From: G963674955 sp963674955
GTDB taxonomy: Bacteria > Desulfobacterota > Desulfovibrionia > Desulfovibrionales > Desulfovibrionaceae
DNA: 64,000 bases
Direction: 5' to 3'
NCBI GenBank assembly: GCA_963674955.2
Contig: CAXXKR010000001.1
Coordinates: 310,001-374,000 of the forward strand
Each line of letters starts with the position of its first letter. The first letter of the stretch is position 1. A program made the position numbers and the translations under genes. The notes beneath the pieces were generated by a model that was given only the letters and a program-made list of their open reading frames with translations, ran no database searches and had not been told where the DNA came from. This document shows positions 58,597 to 64,000 of this stretch, piece by piece.

Positions 58597-59568
58597 ATGA
58601 CCATAGCATCGACCATTTCAAAGGTCAGTTATGTGGGCAACGGTTCCACCGCCGCCTTCGCCATCCCCTTCTACTTCGTCAAGGACGAGGACATCGGAGT
58701 GGTTTTGCGCGGAAGCGACGGTACGGAAACGGCCCAGACCCTGACCACCGACTACACCCTTTCCGGGGCCGGGAATCCTCTTGGGGGCATCTGCACCATG
58801 ACGAGCACGCCGGAATCCGGCGAGACCCTGGTGATCCATCGCGATCCGGCCATGGTCCAGGAGACCGACTACCAGGAAAACGACGCATTTCCGGCCCAGA
58901 CCCATGAAAAGGCCCTGGACCTGCTGACCATGATCTGCCAGGCCCTGAGCGAGAAGCTGGACCGGGCCGTGATTTTTCAGATCACCTCTTCGGTTTCCGG
59001 CATCACCATCCAGGAGCCTGAGCCGGGCAGCATTCTCATGTGGAACGGCGCGGGGACCGGATTCGAGAACGGTCCTGACGCCACGGACATTGAAAACGCC
59101 CAGTCCAACGCATCCGTCGCGGCCCTGTCCGCGACCAGCGCCACGGACATGGCCGCCCAGGCCGAAGCATCCGCGGTCCGGGCCGAGTCCGGCGCACAGG
59201 AGGCGACCGCCGCCGCCGAGGGCCTGTCCGCCGGGCCGGAGCCGGGCAATCCGGCCCAGAACTGGCGGCTGGGCAGCGGGGCCTATCAGGACCTGGTCTT
59301 TTTGGACGGGGCCGCCGACTGGAATCCAGGCAGTCTGGCAAGCGGCGCGGGGGAAAGCCTTTCCGTGCCCGTGCCCGGGGCGCAGATTGGCGATTTCGCT
59401 TTGGTTTCGCCGCCCTGCGACATTCAGGACTGTTCCTGTTCGGCCCATGTGCGCGAACAGGGCGTGGCGGAAGTCAGGTTGGAGAACCTGACCGGCGCGG
59501 CTGTTGACATTGGTTCCGGTTCCTGGCGGGTCCGGGTGATGAAGAGAATACCCCTGGAGGTGGCGTGA
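58597..59568 (+). CDS. Tail fibre protein (T7 gp17 N-terminal type)
   Basis: 323 residues. The opening (TISKVSYVGNGSTAAFAIPFYFVKDEDIGVVLRGSDGTE) and TTDYTLSGAG, TYQENDAFPAQTHEKALDLL-like segments match the N-terminal tail-binding domain of T7 gp17-type fibres. An Ala-rich coiled helix (about 165-210) follows, then a C-terminal beta domain. The receptor-binding tip may be here or in the next gene. Ribosome site AAAAGGAGCAAGCA. Confidence 0.88.
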   Translation: MTIASTISKVSYVGNGSTAAFAIPFYFVKDEDIGVVLRGSDGTETAQTLTTDYTLSGAGNPLGGICTMTSTPESGETLVIHRDPAMVQETDYQENDAFPAQTHEKALDLLTMICQALSEKLDRAVIFQITSSVSGITIQEPEPGSILMWNGAGTGFENGPDATDIENAQSNASVAALSATSATDMAAQAEASAVRAESGAQEATAAAEGLSAGPEPGNPAQNWRLGSGAYQDLVFLDGAADWNPGSLASGAGESLSVPVPGAQIGDFALVSPPCDIQDCSCSAHVREQGVAEVRLENLTGAAVDIGSGSWRVRVMKRIPLEVA

Positions 59569-60785
59569 TGGGTGGTGAGGTGATGATCAGACCTGCGTTC
59601 AACTGGCTGGCTGTTCCCGGGGTGACGCCCCCTTTGGTCGACTTTCAACGCAACGGCGCGGCGACTTTCGTCTCGGAGCTGGGTTATGTGCGCGAGGCCC
59701 CGGCCGGGGCGCTGCGCGACGATCACCATCCCCTGAGCGGCCGATACCTGGGCAAACTCATTGAAGAGGGACGCGAAAATCTCTGCCGCCGTTCCTCGGA
59801 GTTCAACGACTCGGCCTGGGTCAAGAGCCGCAGTTCGGTGATAGGTTCGACCATCGGACCGGACGGGGTGGCCGGGTCCGGGCTGAAACTGGTGGAGGAC
59901 TCCACGGCGGGCAACACCCATTACATCTATCAGAACGTGACCATAACAGCGGATACGGAACACGTTTTTTCCGTGTTCCTGAAAAAGGGGGAACGGGACT
60001 CGGCCTATGTCCAGATGTCCAGGGATGCGGACAAGTTCCATGTCCGGGCCGATCTGGACGCCGGGACCGTGGAGGAGCCCGGAACGTCCGGGGCCGCCAC
60101 CGTCGGGAGCGCGAGCCTGGAGGATTTCGGCAGGGGCTGGTACAGGCTCGTCCTGACAGGAAAGATCAATTCCTCATCCACCAACATGGACTGTCGCGTG
60201 ATGCTCGATAACGGCACGACCTCGGCCTATGACGGGGACGGCTCATCCGGATTCTACGTCTGGGGGGCGCAGCTGGAGGCCGGGGCCTATGCCACCTCGC
60301 ACATCCCCACGGCGGACAGTTCAGTTTCACGGCCGGACGACGAGGTCTCCATCGACCTGGGCCATTTTCGATTCAACCCGGAGCAGGGGACCATGTATCT
60401 GCATTCCCATTTGCCGGCGGGTCTCGCCGGTTACCCCAACCTGCTCTATGTGAATGACGGCGGGAGCGCGGAACAACACAAGATATTCCTCAACCCCGAA
60501 GCCTCGAAGCTCTACGCCCAGACAAAAACCGGCGGGATTTCCCAGAATACGCTGGGGTCGGCTGAACTGGCCTTCCCCGCCGAGGTCAAGGCCTGCTACG
60601 CCTATGCGCAGGACGACTTCGCGGCCAGCTTTTGCGGGGCCGATCCGGTTCTCGATTCCTCGGGCGGCCTGCCGTCGGGTTTGACGTTCATGGCCCTGGG
60701 CTACAATCTGGTGCAGCGGGTCCGGCAGGTGGCCTTTTTTCCGCGCAGGCTAGGAAACGGCACGATAAAGTCCCTGACGGCATGA
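59568..60785 (+). CDS. Tail spike / receptor-binding protein
   Basis: About 405 residues, overlapping the fibre stop by TGATG. It contains EEGRENLCRRSSEFNDSAW and SRSSVIG, a region with FSVFLKKGERDSAYVQMSRD and FYVWGAQLEAGAYATSHIPT, the pattern of carbohydrate-binding and phage head/tail spike domains. Probably the host-recognition protein. Last gene of the scattered set; no sharp terminator is seen after it. Confidence 0.8.
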   Translation: MGGEVMIRPAFNWLAVPGVTPPLVDFQRNGAATFVSELGYVREAPAGALRDDHHPLSGRYLGKLIEEGRENLCRRSSEFNDSAWVKSRSSVIGSTIGPDGVAGSGLKLVEDSTAGNTHYIYQNVTITADTEHVFSVFLKKGERDSAYVQMSRDADKFHVRADLDAGTVEEPGTSGAATVGSASLEDFGRGWYRLVLTGKINSSSTNMDCRVMLDNGTTSAYDGDGSSGFYVWGAQLEAGAYATSHIPTADSSVSRPDDEVSIDLGHFRFNPEQGTMYLHSHLPAGLAGYPNLLYVNDGGSAEQHKIFLNPEASKLYAQTKTGGISQNTLGSAELAFPAEVKACYAYAQDDFAASFCGADPVLDSSGGLPSGLTFMALGYNLVQRVRQVAFFPRRLGNGTIKSLTA

Positions 60786-60892
60786 GGCGCGGTCCCGTTT
60801 TAATATTCTCATTGCATTAATCGCCCGCCCCCGGGTATCGTTAGCGGGAAAGTCTGCTGGAACGGTTGTTCAATTAACCGGATGGGGCGAGC

Positions 60893-62449
60893 ATGAAGAA
60901 ATCGGAATTCCATATTCCTGGAAACGGGGTTTGCTATTGGACCGGGGAAACGGAAAAGGAGTGGCTGGTCGGCATGGTCGGAACCGGCGCCGGGTTCTAT
61001 TCCATTGTGGACATAATCCGGAACGAGGAGTTTCGTGAGTTCCTGCCGCCCATGCGCCTTGTGGCGGCGGCGGAGATCGGTCCGGACATGTCCCGCAAGT
61101 CCCTGCTGGAAAGGCTGGAAGTCGATATCTACGCGACCTTCGAGGAGATGCAGGAGGCCCATCCAAGTATCGACCTGTACGTGGAACTGGGCAACAAGCC
61201 CTACAGGCTGCACGAGATCAGGCAGAAGCTGCCCATGAACGTCTCGCTCATGGATCACCGGGAAGCGATCTTTTTTTGCGGACTGAGGGACATGGCCCGG
61301 ATCAGGGCCTTTCAGGAGAGCAACCTGAACCAGCAGAGGAATCTGCTGCAGGCCATCTTCGACGAGGTCCGCGAGGACATGCTGGTTTTGGACCGCGAAG
61401 GGCGCATCGTGGACTTGAACAGGAATGTCTGGTCCCGCACCGGTAAGTCCAAGGAAGAGCTTATTGGAAAGCATTGCTGGGAAACCCTGAAGATGGAGGG
61501 CGGCAGCCCCCTGTGCTCCCATCCCGACAAGAAGTGCGCATTCTTCGAGACCCTCAGGACCGGCAGGACCGCCGAAGCCATGCTCACAAGGGTCGACGGC
61601 GAAGGGCAGCTCATGTATTTCAGGGTCTATTCCTATCCCATCTTCAACCAGCACGGCGATCTGGCCAACGTCATGATCATGCACCGGGACATTACGGCCC
61701 GGACCTACAAGGAACGCCACCAGCACCAGCGCGACAAGCTGGCCGTGATCGGCGAGATGTCCACCTATCTGGCCCACGAGATCAGGAATCCGCTTTTCGC
61801 TTTGGGCGGTTTCGCCCATTCCCTGCTGCGCTCGCCCAACCTGGACAAGAAGGAAAGGGAGAAGGTGGAGATCATGGCCGAGGAGACCAAGCGGCTGGAC
61901 CACATGCTCTCGAGCATGCTCAGTTTCGTGAAGCCGGCCAAGGCCGTCACCGGGCAGGTGGATCTTTGCACCCTGGTCAGCGAGACCGTGGACCTGATGA
62001 CCATCGGCTATGGCAAGCAGGGCTACGAGTTTGTCCTCAAGTGCGACTCTCGGACTCCAAAGGTCCGCGGCGATGTCGAAATGGTCAAGCAGTGCCTGGT
62101 GAATCTGATCAAGAATTCCATCGAGGCCATGCCGGACGGCGGGCCGATAACCGTTTCGTCGGGCATTGACGGGACGTTTGTCTATCTCAGGGTCGAGGAT
62201 CGCGGCCTGGGCATGTCGGAAAAGGATCTGGAAAAGGTCTTCAGCCCTTTCTACACCACAAAGGAAAAGGGCTGCGGCCTCGGCTTGGCCATGATCAAGA
62301 AGATCGTGGAGGATTACGGCGGAGAGATCGACATCAAGAGCAGGCTGGACAGGGGAACAGTGGTGACCATGCGCCTGCCGCCCGTTCTGGCCGTGGACCC
62401 GGAACTGAGAAGTTCCCAGGAGATAGCCGAAACCAGCGAGATGGAATAG
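60893..62449 (+). CDS. Cytoplasmic PAS histidine kinase
   Basis: 518 residues. The first ~130 residues have a Rossmann-like GMVGTGAGFYS start; then a PAS domain (about 145-275), HEIRNP (His box) with a Gly/Leu-rich kinase body, NLIKNSIEA (N box), DRGLGM and GCGLGLAM (G boxes). There is no membrane segment. The convergent gene 62452 encodes an NtrC-type regulator and is the natural partner by position, though a second kinase end sits at 63818. Confidence 0.9.
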   Translation: MKKSEFHIPGNGVCYWTGETEKEWLVGMVGTGAGFYSIVDIIRNEEFREFLPPMRLVAAAEIGPDMSRKSLLERLEVDIYATFEEMQEAHPSIDLYVELGNKPYRLHEIRQKLPMNVSLMDHREAIFFCGLRDMARIRAFQESNLNQQRNLLQAIFDEVREDMLVLDREGRIVDLNRNVWSRTGKSKEELIGKHCWETLKMEGGSPLCSHPDKKCAFFETLRTGRTAEAMLTRVDGEGQLMYFRVYSYPIFNQHGDLANVMIMHRDITARTYKERHQHQRDKLAVIGEMSTYLAHEIRNPLFALGGFAHSLLRSPNLDKKEREKVEIMAEETKRLDHMLSSMLSFVKPAKAVTGQVDLCTLVSETVDLMTIGYGKQGYEFVLKCDSRTPKVRGDVEMVKQCLVNLIKNSIEAMPDGGPITVSSGIDGTFVYLRVEDRGLGMSEKDLEKVFSPFYTTKEKGCGLGLAMIKKIVEDYGGEIDIKSRLDRGTVVTMRLPPVLAVDPELRSSQEIAETSEME

Positions 62450-62451
62450 GC

Positions 62452-63813
62452 CTAGGAAAGCTCGTATTTCTTGAGCTTGTTGTGCAGGGTGGCCCTGGTT
62501 ATTCCAAGGCTTCGCGCCGCCTCGCTCTTGTTGCCGCCCGTTGAGGCCAGGGTTTCGGCTATTGCCCTTTTTTCCATGTCTTCAAGGGACATTCCCGCCA
62601 AGTCCGTTGCCGGGACGGTTTCTCCGGCCCCGTCATTTTCCGCCAGATTCATGGGCAGTTCCCTTTCAGTGACGTAGCCGCCCCGGGCCAGGATCACGGA
62701 ACGCTCGATGGCGTTTTCCAGTTCCCGCACGTTGCCCGGCCAGTCGTGGTTGAGCAGCATGTCCATGGCCTTGGGCGAGAGTCCTTTCAAGTCTTTGCCG
62801 TTGCGCTTGCCGTAGATTTCGATGAAGTGCTTGGCCAGCTCCGGTATGTCCTCCCTGCGCTCGCGCAGGGGCGGGGCCTTGATGCTGATGACGTTCAGTC
62901 GGTAATAGAGGTCTTCCCTGAATCGTCCGGCCAGGACCTCGTCCTCCAGGTTCCTGTTGGTGGCCGCGATGATGCGCACGTCAACGGGCAGGGGCATGTC
63001 CCCTCCGACCCTTTGTATCTCCCGCTCCTGAATGGCCCTGAGCAGCTTGGCCTGGATGGGTTGCGGTATTTCCCCTATCTCGTCCAGGAAGAGGGTGCCC
63101 TTGTTGGCCAGCATGAACCGGCCTTCGCGCCGCTTGTCCGCCCCGGTGAACGCGCCTTTTTCGTGGCCGAACAGTTCCGATTCCAGCAGGGTCTCGGAAA
63201 GGGCCGCGCAGTTCACGGCCACCAGGGGTTTGTCCCGGCGGGGGCTGTTCAAGTGTATGGCCTTGGCTATCATCTCCTTGCCCGTTCCGGATTCGCCCGT
63301 GACCAGCACCGTGGCCTCGGAGGGCGCGACGGTGGCGATCATTTCCATGAGTTCGCGCATGGCCTTGCATTTGCCGATCATGTTCACGGACCTGAAGCCG
63401 TCGGGCAGTTGCTGCCTGAGGGCCTGGTTTTCTGTTTCCAGGCGGGTGTGGTCCAGGGCCCTTTCCAGGGTGAACTTGAGGGCGTCGAAATCCAGGGGCT
63501 TGGTCAGGTAGTCGTAGGCACCGGCCTTGATGGCCGAGACCGCCGCCTCCACCGAGGAATAGGCGGTCATGATCAGCACGGGCACGGCCGGGTTGTATTC
63601 CTTTATTTCCCGCAGTGCTGAAATGCCGTCCATGACGGCCATGCGCACGTCCATGAGCACGGCGTCAAAGGGCGTCTTCCTGACAGCTTCCACGGCCTCG
63701 GCTCCGTCTTCGGCCTTGCTGACCTCAAACCCCCAGCCCGATATGAGGGTGGAGAGCATGGACAGGTGTCCGGAATCGTCGTCAACTATGAGTATGCAGG
63801 GGCCGTGGGCCAT
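62452..63813 (-). CDS. Sigma-54-dependent NtrC-type response regulator
   Basis: 453 residues: receiver domain (phospho-Asp about residue 55, DAVLMDVRM), AAA+ domain with GESGTGKE, GAFTGA (the sigma-54 contact loop) and FLDEIGE, and a Fis-type helix-turn-helix end (NKSEAARSLGITRATLH). It activates sigma-54 promoters after phosphorylation. Its gene is followed at once by a histidine kinase, stop-to-start gap of 4 bases. Confidence 0.95.
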   Translation of the reverse strand: MAHGPCILIVDDDSGHLSMLSTLISGWGFEVSKAEDGAEAVEAVRKTPFDAVLMDVRMAVMDGISALREIKEYNPAVPVLIMTAYSSVEAAVSAIKAGAYDYLTKPLDFDALKFTLERALDHTRLETENQALRQQLPDGFRSVNMIGKCKAMRELMEMIATVAPSEATVLVTGESGTGKEMIAKAIHLNSPRRDKPLVAVNCAALSETLLESELFGHEKGAFTGADKRREGRFMLANKGTLFLDEIGEIPQPIQAKLLRAIQEREIQRVGGDMPLPVDVRIIAATNRNLEDEVLAGRFREDLYYRLNVISIKAPPLRERREDIPELAKHFIEIYGKRNGKDLKGLSPKAMDMLLNHDWPGNVRELENAIERSVILARGGYVTERELPMNLAENDGAGETVPATDLAGMSLEDMEKRAIAETLASTGGNKSEAARSLGITRATLHNKLKKYELS

Positions 63814-63817
63814 ATGG

Positions 63818-64000
63818 TCAACCTTCCTTGGGCAGTTTCATGGTCAGGCGGGCGCCCCGGCCCGGAGCGGAATCAACTTCCATGCTTCCCCCGTGGGCCT
63901 CCACGATCTTGCGCACAATGGACAGGCCCAGGCCGGAGCCGTCGGCCTTGGTGGTGAAATAGGGGTCGAAAATCTTGCCCAGGTCGTTTTCCCCGATGCC
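63818..64000 (-). CDS. Sensor histidine kinase, C-terminal end (partial)
   Basis: The reading frame enters from the right edge: GIGENDLGKIFDPYFTTK, GSGLGLSIVRK and a terminal AHGGSMEV...RLTMKLP segment, the final HATPase boxes of a kinase. It lies 4 bases upstream of the NtrC-type regulator on the same strand, so they are a probable pair. N-terminal sensor part is outside the window. Confidence 0.88.
   Translation of the reverse strand, partial: GIGENDLGKIFDPYFTTKADGSGLGLSIVRKIVEAHGGSMEVDSAPGRGARLTMKLPKEG

Noticed and set aside
31126..60785. Ordinary intact prophage
   Set aside because: Host genes with their own promoters and terminators interrupt it at six places, no integrase or attachment sites are seen, and each fragment has its own promoter copy.
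1..64000. tRNA, rRNA and insertion sequences
   Set aside because: None recognised; I saw no cloverleaf with a T-loop GTTCRANYC and no transposase frame.

Overview
The window looks like a chromosomal segment of a Desulfovibrio-type sulfate reducer (Desulfovibrionaceae, Desulfobacterota). The basis is high-GC coding, an 11-haem c-type cytochrome with a probable selenocysteine codon, a rubredoxin, an FmdE-family protein, many c-di-GMP and two-component genes, and several small secreted proteins of the kind common in that family. No rRNA, tRNA, CRISPR array, insertion sequence or integrase was seen.

Layout. 1-6 kb: a partial CPBP protease, a secreted nuclease, a FecR protein and small secreted proteins. 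5.7-12.2 kb: rubredoxin, MtgA transglycosylase, a 985-residue RTX protein with a FecR head, a PP2C phosphatase, DUF1992 and EipA-like proteins. 12.4-21.1 kb: a signalling block with a PAS-GGDEF cyclase, OsmC, radical SAM, a periplasmic solute-binding protein, a frameshifted hybrid histidine kinase and an HD-GYP protein; a candidate structured RNA lies near 14.69-14.88 kb. 21.3-30.9 kb: a TPR protein, a complete Mla-type (MCE) lipid transport operon, a cNMP/PAS sensor, a phosphoesterase, a PilZ-cNMP-Ser/Thr kinase and a glycosyltransferase. 46.9-48.9 kb: rhodanese and selenocytochrome. 52.7-56.2 kb: FmdE with a FecBCD-type metal-complex importer. 60.9-64 kb: two histidine kinases and an NtrC-type regulator.

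The main discovery lies between 31.1 and 60.8 kb. Seventeen phage-type genes, all on the plus strand, are split into seven transcription units separated by ordinary host genes, mostly on the other strand. Read in order they are: holin and lysis accessory; large terminase and an accessory protein; small virion protein, portal, muramidase, Bbp19-like, scaffold, major capsid and a small capsid-associated protein; tail tubular A; tail tubular B; internal-virion-like pair; tail fibre and tail spike. This is close to the late-gene order of a T7/BPP-1-type podovirus. No replication, integration, RNA polymerase or repressor gene is present.

Each of the seven units starts with the same unusual promoter: a TGTCAACAGG box, then a TATAAT-type -10 exactly 72 bp downstream (71 in one case), with a GC-rich element (CCGGAAnCGGGG) directly before the -10 and no normal -35. 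The shared promoter, conserved order, intact reading frames and dispersal among host genes suggest a domesticated, co-regulated particle. A podovirus-derived gene transfer agent, or another particle such as a tailed killing or transfer device, is the best reading. The regulator that reads the box is not identifiable in this window.
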